DNA from: an uncultured Oscillospiraceae bacterium
GTDB taxonomy: Bacteria; Bacillota; Clostridia; Oscillospirales; Oscillospiraceae
Assembly (NCBI GenBank): GCA_934659425.1
Contig: CAKUHU010000001.1
Coordinates: 406,342 to 470,341, forward strand
Length of the DNA: 64,000 nucleotides
Direction: 5' to 3'
Made by a program: the position numbers and the translations under genes. The notes beneath the pieces were generated by a model. It was not told where the DNA came from and made no database searches. It was given only the letters and a program-made list of their open reading frames with translations. Below, in pieces: positions 1 to 7,862 of the stretch (positions within the stretch are counted from its first letter, which is position 1; each line of letters starts with the position of its first letter).

Positions 1-228
1 AATGCGGGAAACCGTTTCTTAATATTCCACTTTTTCAAAATCTATTTTTGCTTCATTAGAGCGGAAAGCGCGGCGGAGGGTTCCGCTTTCCCCTCATCCC
101 CCGAAGAGGGCGGGCTGCTGGACAACCCTGCCGCCAGTGACCGGAAGAAATAAACCCCATATCAGTTCATCAGAGAGCAGAAGAAGAGAAAAAAGAAGTT
201 GCGCAGAGGGCTTTTAGGGTGGGAAAAT

Positions 229-399
229 ATGGACAGCTGCAGTGATAAGTATGCGTTTTCTGAAAATGATCCCGGAATGGATGCCTATTTTCAAAAGCTT
301 TCAGGGTATATTCAAGATCAGATCTGCGATAGGAAGCACTGCCCTGCCAGCGATGAGGAGCTGGTGGGGGCGGCGGAAGAGAATGAACAGGTATTTTAA
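229..399 (+). CDS. small conserved protein of unknown function (56 aa)
   Basis: A 56-residue acidic, soluble protein. I chose the ATG at 229 because a GGGTGGGA ribosome site lies just before it; the frame stays open further upstream without a better start. The core 'DPGMDAYFQKLSGYIQDQI' has the same pattern as the small protein at 63740 ('DPRAAALFDQIPQYAKEQI'): an Asp-Pro, an aromatic, a Leu/Ile-Pro/Ser-x-Tyr, then a helix ending in a Gln/Glu-Gln-Ile. This suggests one small family of about 55-60 residues. No signal peptide, membrane segment or metal motif is visible. It is followed at once by a strong hairpin terminator and faces the methyltransferase gene. Function unknown. Confidence 0.6.
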   Translation: MDSCSDKYAFSENDPGMDAYFQKLSGYIQDQICDRKHCPASDEELVGAAEENEQVF

Positions 400-400
400 A

Positions 401-430
401 AAGCGGCGGGAGATCTCTCCCGCCGCTTTT
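401..430. terminator. bidirectional rho-independent terminator
   Basis: Perfect GC-rich inverted repeat (AAGCGGCGGGAGA / TCTCCCGCCGCTT) flanked by A-rich and T-rich tracts. It sits between the convergent small gene ending at 399 and the methyltransferase gene ending at 429, and can serve both. Confidence 0.85.
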
Positions 431-1664
431 ATATCACTTGAAACAGGTAAAATTTTAAATAGTTGGTCTCAGGCACACCCCATAAAATGGGGTGGTCGGG
501 GACTTGCTGGCGGGCTTCGATCTGTTTGAGTTGGACTCCGGCATCCCGTGCCGCCGCTGAGATGACGCGCAGGAAGCGGGACTCCTCCATAAAGTGGGAG
601 CAGGAGCAAGTGGCCAGATAGCCTCCCCGGGGAAGCAGCTTCATGGCCCGGTAATTGATCTCTTTGTAGCCCCGGGCTGCCTGGGCTGCCGTGCGGCGGG
701 ATTTGGTAAAGGCGGGGGGATCTAAGATGATGAAATCCCACTCCCGGCGGCGTTCTTCCGCCAGGCGGGGCAGAAGGTCAAACACATCGGCAGCCCAGAA
801 TTCCATTTTGCCGTCCAGTCCATTTAAAATGGCGTTTTTACGGGCCAGATCCACCGCTGCCGCTGAAACATCCACCGCAGTGACGTGTTCCGCGCCGCCC
901 AGGGCGGCGTTGAGGGCGAAGGAGCCGGTGTGGGTGAAGCAGTCCAGCACACGTTTTCCACGGGCCAGCCGGGCCGCCGCCCGGCGGTTGTACTTCTGAT
1001 CCAGAAAGAAGCCGGTCTTTTGACCATTTTCAAAGTCTACGCTGTAAAGGACCCCGTTTTCCGCGATCTGGGTGACCGTTTCCGTGGGGGGCTGCTCTCC
1101 GGGGAGGGAGAACCAGCCTTTGCCTTGGGCCAGTCCCTCCTTTTCCCGCAGGGATTCGTCATTGCGTTCGTAGACCGCCCGAATGTCCTGGCCGTCTTCC
1201 CGGAGGGCCTGGACCAACAGAGGAAAAAGCAGTGGCTTTCGTATCTCCAGCCCGTAGGAGAGGGTCTGGGTCACCAGGATGTCTCCGAATCGGTCTACCG
1301 TCAGGCCGGGAAGGGAGTCAGACTCCCCAAAGATTACCCGGCAGGCTGTCAGATCCCCGGAATACAGCACGCTTTTCCGGTAGGCCCAGGCGTAGCGAAA
1401 CCGCCGCAGCCAAAAGGCGGCGTCAAAGGTGTCGTTTGTATTGCGGGAGAGAAGCCGTACCCGGATCTTGGACCGGAGGCTCAAAAGGCCCGTGCCCAGC
1501 CAGGTGCCTTTTTCCCCCAGCACATCTACGATGGCACCGTTTTCTGCGCGCTCCGGACAGGAGAGGACCTCCCCTTCATAGACCCAGGGGTGTCCTCCTT
1601 CGATGGAGCGTTGGCCCTTTTTGGTGATGGTGACGATGGGATAGGGACGACTCTGTTTCATCAT
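429..1664 (-). CDS. rlmI: class I SAM-dependent rRNA methyltransferase, RlmI family (23S rRNA m5C1962 type)
   Basis: 411 residues, the usual length for this family. An N-terminal PUA-like RNA-binding region (about residues 1-75, 'GHPWVYEGEV') is followed by a linker domain and a Rossmann methyltransferase domain. SAM motif I is 'DCFTHTGSFALNAA' (about 245), and the catalytic m5C region has 'LDPPAFTKS' and the second-cysteine motif 'CSCSHFM'. The family methylates a cytosine of 23S rRNA at C5; substrate here is inferred from family. The gene stands alone, ending at the shared terminator and followed 18 bases upstream by a secreted protein gene on the same strand. The start MMKQ is the first in frame. 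Confidence 0.85.
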   Translation of the reverse strand: MMKQSRPYPIVTITKKGQRSIEGGHPWVYEGEVLSCPERAENGAIVDVLGEKGTWLGTGLLSLRSKIRVRLLSRNTNDTFDAAFWLRRFRYAWAYRKSVLYSGDLTACRVIFGESDSLPGLTVDRFGDILVTQTLSYGLEIRKPLLFPLLVQALREDGQDIRAVYERNDESLREKEGLAQGKGWFSLPGEQPPTETVTQIAENGVLYSVDFENGQKTGFFLDQKYNRRAAARLARGKRVLDCFTHTGSFALNAALGGAEHVTAVDVSAAAVDLARKNAILNGLDGKMEFWAADVFDLLPRLAEERRREWDFIILDPPAFTKSRRTAAQAARGYKEINYRAMKLLPRGGYLATCSCSHFMEESRFLRVISAAARDAGVQLKQIEARQQVPDHPILWGVPETNYLKFYLFQVI

Positions 1665-1682
1665 ATCCTCCGAAAAAGCTGC

Positions 1683-2114
1683 TCAGGAATGGACACACTT
1701 GTCGCAGGGCTCCAGCCCCATGCCGACAGCGGTGGAGAAGGGGACCTCCCAGTAAGTTCCTCCGTTGCAGTTGGGATCAAAGTGGTATTTCTTTCCCGTT
1801 CTTGTGATGTAAATGGGCCTGGAGGATTCGGGATGGGTCAATACAACGGTTGAAGCAGACGGATCCCAGCTGACCTCAAGCCCGAGGGCAGAGGAGACGG
1901 CCCGCACAGGGAGATAGGTGGTTCCGTTGATGGCAAAGGGCTCCACATAGTTTCCGTTGGCGTCTTTCAGCTCAACGGCCTCCCCGTCCAGGGTGACGCA
2001 GATATTGTTGTAGTCCAGCTCTGCAGTCTGTTTGCCCACAAAAGCCTGTGCAGAGCCGATCACGGAAAAAATCAGGGCCGAAGCCAGCATGCCCATCATG
2101 AAGTCTTTCTTCAT
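1683..2114 (-). CDS. secreted stalk-domain (copper amine oxidase N-like) protein
   Basis: 143 residues with an N-terminal signal peptide ('MKKDFMMGMLASALIFSVIG', then 'AQA' as the likely cleavage site). Residues about 35-100 carry the repeat-like stalk pattern of the copper amine oxidase N-terminal-like domain: 'ITLDGEAVELKDANG' type strand, then 'INGTTYLPVRAVSSALG' and 'VSWDPSASTVVL'. The C-terminus holds a short 'KYHFDPNCNG...PCDKC' Cys-His segment of the kind found on extracellular or competence-type proteins and possibly metal binding. Exported or wall-associated; actual role unknown. AGGAGG lies upstream of the ATG. Confidence 0.7.
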   Translation of the reverse strand: MKKDFMMGMLASALIFSVIGSAQAFVGKQTAELDYNNICVTLDGEAVELKDANGNYVEPFAINGTTYLPVRAVSSALGLEVSWDPSASTVVLTHPESSRPIYITRTGKKYHFDPNCNGGTYWEVPFSTAVGMGLEPCDKCVHS

Positions 2115-2183
2115 AGAGATCCTCCTGCAAAAATGAGATGAAGAGCAGGGAAACTGATTTCAGTTCCCCGATTCTCGCTGATT

Positions 2184-3377
2184 TTACTCTGTGGTATAAT
2201 TGTCAAAATATCCTTGGATATAGACGATGGGGGTCCCCTTGTCGCCGCTGCCGGAGGTCAGATCGCACAGGGAGCCGATCAGATCGGTGAGCCGCCGCGG
2301 GGTGGTGCCCTCAGAGGACATGCTGCCCTTCAGATCGGCATTTTTCTGCCGGATGGCGCTGGAGATGGCCTCCTTCAGCTCTGCGCCGGAGAGAGCGGCA
2401 AAGTCGTTGTCAGCCAGATATTTGAGCTTGAGTTCATTGGGGGTCCCCTCCAGGCCGGAGGTGTAGGCGGGAGAGACCACCGGATCGGCCAGTTCCCAGA
2501 TATTCCCCACAGGGTCCTTAAAAGCGCCGTCGCCGTAGACCATGACCTCCACATGTTTGCCGGTGACCTCCAGCATCTTTTGCTGGATAGCTTCCACCAA
2601 GGGCTGAGGGTCCCGGGGAAAGAGCTTGACCTTATCCTCGGTGGCCTTATTGGAACCTAAAAGGCCGTAGGAGGGGTTGTAGCCGCTGCTCTCCACCGGG
2701 GCGGTCAAAATATCATCCAGTCCAAAGACGCGCATTCCGCCGGCGGCCTTCAGCAGCCGCTTGGAGCGGGCGCGGGTGTGGATGTCGCAGGAGAGGACAT
2801 CTTTGGTATAGGCCAGGATGGCCCGGGGATCGTTGGCGAAAATGATCTCCACCTCGGCCCCGCAGTCCCGAATGAGCTGCTCGTAATACTCCACATAGTC
2901 CACGCCGGTGAAGGGGTGCTTCTCATAACCGAACAGCTCCCGGTAGCGGGATAAAGTGAGCACATCCTGGTAAGGGTCCACGCCCTTTTCATCCAGAGCG
3001 TCCAGGGAGATCAGATGGTTGCCCACTTCGTCGGAGGGATAGCTGAACTGCAGAATGATTTTCCGGCAGCCCTTGGCGATGCCCCGCAGACAGATCGCAA
3101 AGCGGTTGCGGCTCAGGATGGGGAATACAACCCCTACTGCGCCGCCGCCCAGTTTGGCGCGCACGTCGGCGGCGATCTGATCCACTGTGGCGTAGTTGCC
3201 CTGAGCCCGGGCCACAATCGCCTCCGTCATAGCGACAATATCCCGGTCCCGGACGGTAAAACCGTCTTCCTTTGCGGCGTCCAAAATAGACGTGGTGACA
3301 ATACCGGTGAGGTCGTCTCCCTCGCGGATGATGGGGGCCCGAATACCCCGGGAGGTGGTGCCGATGGTGCGGCTCAT
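2184..3377 (-). CDS. coenzyme F420-0:L-glutamate ligase-like protein (CofE/FbiB-N family)
   Basis: 397 residues from the ATG at 3377, chosen because AAGGAAG lies 7-9 bases before it; the longer frame to 3590 reads through non-coding DNA. The N-terminal region 'GTTSRGIRAPIIREGDDL' and 'VRDRDIVAMTEAIVARAQG' match the F420_ligase fold, which adds glutamate to F420-0. The protein is longer than archaeal CofE (about 250 residues), and no other F420 biosynthesis gene is nearby, so the name should be read as fold similarity rather than as proof of F420 production. Residues such as 'VEVMVYGDGAFKDP' resemble the nucleotide/metal segment. Family certain, substrate uncertain. Confidence 0.7.
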   Translation of the reverse strand: MSRTIGTTSRGIRAPIIREGDDLTGIVTTSILDAAKEDGFTVRDRDIVAMTEAIVARAQGNYATVDQIAADVRAKLGGGAVGVVFPILSRNRFAICLRGIAKGCRKIILQFSYPSDEVGNHLISLDALDEKGVDPYQDVLTLSRYRELFGYEKHPFTGVDYVEYYEQLIRDCGAEVEIIFANDPRAILAYTKDVLSCDIHTRARSKRLLKAAGGMRVFGLDDILTAPVESSGYNPSYGLLGSNKATEDKVKLFPRDPQPLVEAIQQKMLEVTGKHVEVMVYGDGAFKDPVGNIWELADPVVSPAYTSGLEGTPNELKLKYLADNDFAALSGAELKEAISSAIRQKNADLKGSMSSEGTTPRRLTDLIGSLCDLTSGSGDKGTPIVYIQGYFDNYTTE

Positions 3378-3600
3378 AAACAGCACTTCCTTGTGTTTCT
3401 GATTTTGGATATCTTTTTTGCGCCGCAGCTGCGGCGTAAAATATAAAAAGCAAGAAGATGCCCATCTAAAGCACATCCATTGTACCGGAAAATGGGGGAA
3501 TTGTAAAGAGTTGCCGAAAAGCGACCTGCGATGCTTGGAGCTAAAAAGCGGCTGTTTAAAATAGCGGATTTGGCATGGAATAATTGGCAAGGGCCGGATC

Positions 3601-3640
3601 TATGCAAAAAAGCCCGGCCGAAGCTGGACTTTTTTGCATA
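3601..3640. terminator. hairpin with UUCG/CGAA loop, terminator-like
   Basis: TATGCAAAAAAG is repeated in inverted form at 3629-3640. On the minus strand the inner stem AGTCCAGC / GCCGGGCT closes on a TTCG tetraloop and runs into six Ts, the form of a rho-independent terminator. It lies at the broken end of the MATE remnant and may be that gene's old terminator. Confidence 0.6.
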
Positions 3641-3654
3641 GATGGATACACGGA

Positions 3655-3948
3655 GTGTGTGATTGATACGGTAAATGGGATGGACGCCATGACAATGCCG
3701 TAATAGGTGTTGGTGGCCTGGGCCGCGTCCAACTCAATGGTCCCAAACAGGACTCTCAGTCCAAGAGACTGAAACATGCACATGAGGGCTGTCACAGCCG
3801 GGGAGAAAAAAGCAGCATCAGAAGAAGCTGTTTTCCGCTCTCCTTGGCATAGTGCGCGATGTATTGGCCGGCCGCCGCCGCTCCACCGGTGGCGAGAGCG
3901 GCAAAGATATTGATCATCAGCTGTTTGCCGCTGATCTTACTGAGCGGT
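3655..3948 (-). pseudogene. remnant of a MATE-family efflux gene
   Basis: Reading the minus strand in two frames gives two joined stretches typical of MATE transporters: 'ISGKQLMINIFAALATGGAA' followed by an 'AGQYIAHYAKESGKQLL' stretch (family pattern: ATGG-x-VV-x-QY-G) and, after a frame change, 'FQSLGLRVLFGTIELDAAQA' followed by 'YYGIVMASIPF' (family pattern: LFG...A-x-xYl.i...sipf). Only about 95 of some 450 residues survive: the N-terminal 30-40 residues and everything after the third helix are gone. No start codon or ribosome site remains. An intact MATE gene lies at 51.8-53.1 kb. Confidence 0.65.
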
Positions 3949-3994
3949 TTTTGCTCCAGTTATTGCTGCACCATTATTTTGACGCAGCAATAAG

Positions 3995-4021
3995 AGAGCG
4001 CCCCGCTATGCGGGGCGCTCT
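3995..4021. terminator. hairpin downstream of purA
   Basis: AGAGCGCCCCGC / GCGGGGCGCTCT around a TAT loop, seven bases beyond the purA stop codon. The T tract after it is weak, but position and stem strength fit a terminator. Confidence 0.7.
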
Positions 4022-4027
4022 GAGGGA

Positions 4028-5305
4028 TCAATGCAGATCAATGATCTCGTGGCGCTTGGGACCGGTGGAGACGATCTTGATGGGAACTTCCAGCTCTTTT
4101 TCGATAAACCTTACATAGTCCTGGGCGGCCTGGGGCAGCTTTTCAAATTCGGTGATGCCCCGAATATCGGACTTCCAACCGGGGAGCGTGGTATAGACAG
4201 GCTTGGCTTTGTCCAGTTTGGAGGAGACGGGGAAGTCCCGCGTCACCTGGCCGTCCACCTCATAGCCCACGCATACCTTGATCTCATCCAGATAGTTCAG
4301 ACAGTCGATGGCGGTCAAAGCCACCTCGGTGGCCCCTTGGACCATACAGCCATAACGACTGGCCACTGTGTCATACCAGCCTACCCGGCGGGGGCGGCCG
4401 GTGGTGGCGCCGTATTCCCCCATATCTCCGCCCCGCTTGCGGAGCTCTTCTGCCTCCTCGCCGAAGAGCTCAGAGACAAAGGCACCTGCGCCGACAGCGG
4501 AGGAATAGGCCTTGGATACACAGACGATTTCCCGGAAAGCGGTGGGAGGGACCCCGCCGCCCACCGTGCCGAAACCGGCCAGAGTATGGGAGGAGGTGAC
4601 AAAGGGATAGATGCCGTGATCCGGGTCCTTCATGGAGCCCAGCTGGCCCTCCAGCAGGATGGTTTTTCCCTCTTTCAAAGCCCTGTGGATAAAGGCCACA
4701 GAATCGTCTACATAGGGGGCAATGGCCTCCCGATAGCCCATGAGCTGCTCAAAGAGGGCCTTGGGGTCCAGAGGGGGCTTGTGGTAGAGATGGACCCACA
4801 GCACATTTTTCAGCTCGCAAATATGCTCCAGCCGCTCCATGAGCCGTTCCTCATCATAGAGATCGGCGATTTGAATGCCGATCTTGGCATATTTGTCGGA
4901 GTAGAAAGGTGCGATGCCTGATTTGGTGGAGCCGAAGGCTTTGCCTGCCAGCCGCTCCTCTTCATAGGTGTCTTGGAGAACGTGGTAGGGCATCAAAAGC
5001 TGGGTGCGCTGGTCTACCATGATGTGGGGGGCGGGGACGCCGCCGTCTTCAAGCTGTTTGAGCTCTTTCGTGAATTTGGTCACATCTAAGGCCACGCCGG
5101 TGCCGATGATGTTGGTGGTGTGGGGATAAAATACGCCGGAGGGGAGTTGATGCAGGGCAAATCTGCCGTAATCACAGATGATGGTGTGCCCGGCATTCGC
5201 GCCGCCCTGGAAGCGGATGACCACATCGGACTTTTCCGCCAAAAGGTCGGTGATTTTGCCCTTTCCCTCGTCGCCCCAGTTGGCGCCCACGATCGCTTTG
5301 ACCAT
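4028..5305 (-). CDS. purA: adenylosuccinate synthetase
   Basis: 425 residues, full length. It makes adenylosuccinate from IMP, aspartate and GTP, the first committed step to AMP, in the cytosol. The N-terminus has the GTP/IMP loop 'GANWGDEGKGKITDLLAE' and 'QGGANAGHTI'; later 'STKSGIAPFYSDKYAKIGIQ', 'GQLGSM.DPDHGIYPFVTSS' and 'TTGRPRRVGWYD' are family signatures, and the C-terminus carries the base-contact 'STGPKRHEII'. The start at 5305 is set by GGAGGTAACAAAATG; upstream codons are not coding. A good sigma-A promoter lies 90 bases upstream. It is monocistronic, with a hairpin after the stop. Confidence 0.97.
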   Translation of the reverse strand: MVKAIVGANWGDEGKGKITDLLAEKSDVVIRFQGGANAGHTIICDYGRFALHQLPSGVFYPHTTNIIGTGVALDVTKFTKELKQLEDGGVPAPHIMVDQRTQLLMPYHVLQDTYEEERLAGKAFGSTKSGIAPFYSDKYAKIGIQIADLYDEERLMERLEHICELKNVLWVHLYHKPPLDPKALFEQLMGYREAIAPYVDDSVAFIHRALKEGKTILLEGQLGSMKDPDHGIYPFVTSSHTLAGFGTVGGGVPPTAFREIVCVSKAYSSAVGAGAFVSELFGEEAEELRKRGGDMGEYGATTGRPRRVGWYDTVASRYGCMVQGATEVALTAIDCLNYLDEIKVCVGYEVDGQVTRDFPVSSKLDKAKPVYTTLPGWKSDIRGITEFEKLPQAAQDYVRFIEKELEVPIKIVSTGPKRHEIIDLH

Positions 5306-5393
5306 TTTGTTACCTCCGGGCCTGGGGATTCGCAACCAGTTCGGTTTGCCTTTTCCGGGGCCCATAACAAGCGTACAGACTGCGTACGCAAAT

Positions 5394-5422
5394 ATTATAA
5401 TCAAAGCGAGGCGGGGAAGCAA
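5394..5422 (-). promoter_or_regulatory. sigma-A promoter of purA
   Basis: On the minus strand, TTGCTT (5417-5422), a 17-base spacer and TATAAT (5394-5399). The leader to the ATG is about 85 bases. No purine riboswitch core or PurR box is recognisable in it. Confidence 0.65.
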
Positions 5423-5495
5423 GCAATTTTTCCAATGCACGTTTTCAATGAGAAAATGGGAAGGCGGGTGCTGTCAATTCGCTTCTTGGGCGGGA

Positions 5496-6551
5496 TTATT
5501 GCTTGGATGTGTTTGGAATATCGCTGTAATGGCAGATGAAGTGTCCGCCCTTGTGGTTTATCTGAGAGATGCCCTTGATCTGCAGCGCTGTCTCCTGCCT
5601 CGTTTTCACCCAAAAACCGTGGGGGATATTTTGATAGCATTTTTGAAGCTGATCCTCCCGCAGGCTGTCAATGAAGGCGGCATGGGAGGCCAGACGGTTG
5701 TCGATCACGGAATTCAGCGACCGGGACTGCCCGGAGATTGTCTCCTCCGCCAGCTGTATGATCTCCGGGCTGATGTCGACGCCGATGCTGCTGCGCTCGG
5801 AGGCCATGCAGGCCAGGGTGGTGGTTCCCAAACCGCAGAAGGGGTCTAAGACCATGTCGCCCTTCACGGAATACATGTTGACCAGGCGATAGGGGACCGA
5901 AAAGGGAAAAGAGGCGTTGCGGGATCTGGCGGAGTGGGTGCCGCTGATCAGCTGGGAGGTGCCCCTTACCTCCCATATGTCAGAAAACCATGTGTTCCTC
6001 TCCTCCCAAAAATATGCGCTCTGCTGGCGCAGTTGTCTTTTTTCGCCGCTGAAGGTGCGTTTTCCGCCCTTGCGGAAAATGAGGATATACTCATGCTCAT
6101 ATGTGACATAGGCGCCGGCCGGGTACATGCCCGACCCCATAAATTTGTTGGGGGCATTGGAGGGCTTTCGCCATAGAATGTCGGGCAGAACAGTATATCC
6201 CATGTGGAGGAAGGCGGAAATGATCCGCGCGTGGTTGGGAAAGAGGCGGAAAGAATCGTTCCATGTTCTGGTCGCATCGCCGATATTGATGCAGATAAAG
6301 CCATTGTCGGATAATACCCTGTCACACTCCCGCCAAACAGCGTCGAGCAGCAGGTGCATCTCCTCAAAGGCCTTTTCAAATTCTTGCTCAGCGAGATGTT
6401 TTTTGACGTAAGGAGACTGGGTTTGAAAGGTATCGTCCCACATTTCGATCATGGGATAGGGCGGAGATGTGACGATGAGCTGTATGGACTGGTCTGCAAG
6501 AAAGCTTAAATTGCGGGAGTCCGCGCTGCGGACTTCGTGTGTGGTGATCAT
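5496..6551 (-). CDS. orphan beta-class DNA methyltransferase (N4-cytosine or N6-adenine)
   Basis: 351 residues from the ATG at 6551 (AAGGAG ribosome site; the frame runs on to 6671 without one). The catalytic motif IV 'LIVTSPPYPMIEMWDD' is near the N-terminus and the SAM motif 'VLDPFCGLGTTTLACM' is near residue 265, the order of the beta class. SPPY is commonest in N4-cytosine enzymes but is also used by N6-adenine ones. A target-recognition region lies between ('GTSQLISGTHSARSRNASFP'). There is no restriction endonuclease or mobility gene beside it: the neighbours are purA and ddl. It may therefore be an epigenetic or protective methylase rather than half of a restriction system. Confidence 0.85.
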   Translation of the reverse strand: MITTHEVRSADSRNLSFLADQSIQLIVTSPPYPMIEMWDDTFQTQSPYVKKHLAEQEFEKAFEEMHLLLDAVWRECDRVLSDNGFICINIGDATRTWNDSFRLFPNHARIISAFLHMGYTVLPDILWRKPSNAPNKFMGSGMYPAGAYVTYEHEYILIFRKGGKRTFSGEKRQLRQQSAYFWEERNTWFSDIWEVRGTSQLISGTHSARSRNASFPFSVPYRLVNMYSVKGDMVLDPFCGLGTTTLACMASERSSIGVDISPEIIQLAEETISGQSRSLNSVIDNRLASHAAFIDSLREDQLQKCYQNIPHGFWVKTRQETALQIKGISQINHKGGHFICHYSDIPNTSKQ

Positions 6552-6610
6552 AAAAATCTCCTTGTCGTTTGGCCCTGATTTGGTTGCCGGCCGCACGCTC
6601 TTCATGCTCA

Positions 6611-6639
6611 AGTATATCACATGCCGCTTATTTTGTCTA
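6611..6639 (-). promoter_or_regulatory. sigma-A promoter of the DNA methyltransferase gene
   Basis: On the minus strand, TAGACA (6634-6639), 17 bases, TATACT (6611-6616), about 60 bases before the start codon. Confidence 0.55.
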
Positions 6640-6718
6640 GTGGATTTTATAAAGGGGGCATAGGAGGCCAAAGATTCTGTTTATATTGTGAAGTTTGGGG
6701 GGATACCGGGGCTTCCGC

Positions 6719-6747
6719 TTGTCTTTCGGGATACCTTGTGATATAAT
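6719..6747 (+). promoter_or_regulatory. sigma-A promoter of the ddl-murF run
   Basis: TTGTCT (6719-6724), a 17-base spacer and a perfect TATAAT (6742-6747), 50 bases before the ddl start. Likely the main promoter for the long plus-strand gene run that follows. Confidence 0.7.
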
Positions 6748-6797
6748 CCATACTTAAGCATAAAATGGTATTATATAGCTTTCGGGAGGGATTTCTC

Positions 6798-7850
6798 TTG
6801 AAAATCGTGGTTTTGGCTGGGGGCTTGTCCCCGGAACGCAATGTATCTCTGTCTTCTGGGATCAAAATCGGAGAGGCGCTGCGGGGACTGGGACACCAGA
6901 CGGCCCTTGTGGATATGTTCTTTGGGCTGGAGGATTATCCCGGCCTTTCTGGCGAGGCTCTTTACACCCAAGCGTTTCCTGACCGTTGGCGGAAGGTGAA
7001 GCGGGAGGCTCCCGACCTGGACGCTGTGCGCGCAAGCCGCAAGTGGGATGGGAAAGGCGACTTCGGCCCCGGCGTGCTGGAGCTGTGCCAGGGGGCGGAT
7101 ATCGTGTTTCTGGCGCTCCATGGGCAGTGCGGAGAGGACGGCCGAGTCCAGGCCGCCTTTGACCTGCTGGATGTCCCCTATACAGGTTCTGGCTGCTTGG
7201 GCAGCGCCATCGCCATGGATAAGGATTTGACCAAGCGGCTGGTACAAGGTTTGGTGGATACCCCAGCGTGGAGGTGCGCCCAATATACGCAGGCCGAGGT
7301 GGATGCCCTGGTCAGTGAGACTGACGTGCCCTGCGTGGTGAAGCCTGTGGACTCCGGCTCCTCCATCGGCGTATCCATCGCCTGGGATAAGGAGGCCCTT
7401 CGGACGGCTTTGCTGGAAGGGCTCAAACATGGAGGCCGGTGCGTGCTGGAGAAATATGTCTCAGGCCGGGAGATCCAGGTGGGCGTGCTGGACGGAAAGG
7501 CGCTGCCCGCTATTGAGATTATCCCCAAGGTGGGTTTTTACGACTATGAAAACAAATATCAGCCCGGCGGGGCGGAGGAGGTCTGCCCCGCTCCCATCAC
7601 AGCGGAACAGGCAGCGGAGGTGGCTGGCCGGACGGAAGCGATCTACAGGGCGCTGAACTTGGCCGTATACTCCCGGGCGGACTTTATTCTGGATGAGAAC
7701 GGAAAGTTCTGGTTTTTGGAGATCAATACCCTGCCGGGCATGACACCGACCAGCTTGATGCCCCAGGAGGCGGAAGCGGTGGGGATTAGTTATGATGCGC
7801 TGTGTCAGCATATCATCGACTCCTCCCTGTGCCAGCGGCGCAAACCGTAA
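6798..7850 (+). CDS. ddl: D-alanine--D-alanine ligase
   Basis: 350 residues. It joins two D-alanines with ATP for peptidoglycan precursor synthesis in the cytosol. ATP-grasp fold: N-terminal 'VLAGGLSPERNVSLSSG', 'LHGQCGEDGRVQAAFDLLDVPYTGSG', 'CVVKPVDSGSSIGVS' and C-terminal 'YSRADFILDENGKFWFLEIN' followed by 'TLPGMTPTSL' with the Mg-binding Glu and Asn. The start is a TTG at 6798, seven bases after GGGAGG; the ATG at 6765 has no ribosome site and adds a non-homologous leader. The murF start follows the stop by 12 bases, so the two genes that build and attach the D-Ala-D-Ala dipeptide are one unit. Confidence 0.95.
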   Translation: MKIVVLAGGLSPERNVSLSSGIKIGEALRGLGHQTALVDMFFGLEDYPGLSGEALYTQAFPDRWRKVKREAPDLDAVRASRKWDGKGDFGPGVLELCQGADIVFLALHGQCGEDGRVQAAFDLLDVPYTGSGCLGSAIAMDKDLTKRLVQGLVDTPAWRCAQYTQAEVDALVSETDVPCVVKPVDSGSSIGVSIAWDKEALRTALLEGLKHGGRCVLEKYVSGREIQVGVLDGKALPAIEIIPKVGFYDYENKYQPGGAEEVCPAPITAEQAAEVAGRTEAIYRALNLAVYSRADFILDENGKFWFLEINTLPGMTPTSLMPQEAEAVGISYDALCQHIIDSSLCQRRKP

Positions 7851-7862
7851 GGAGGAGTTGGG

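Noticed and set aside
1..153. Frame open from base 1 to a TAA at 151, possibly the C-terminus of an upstream gene
   Set aside because: Only 50 residues, low-complexity and without any recognisable motif; cannot be told from chance.
885..1853. 322-residue open frame on the plus strand opposite the RlmI gene
   Set aside because: Antisense shadow of a GC-rich gene; no ribosome site and the opposite strand has clear family motifs.
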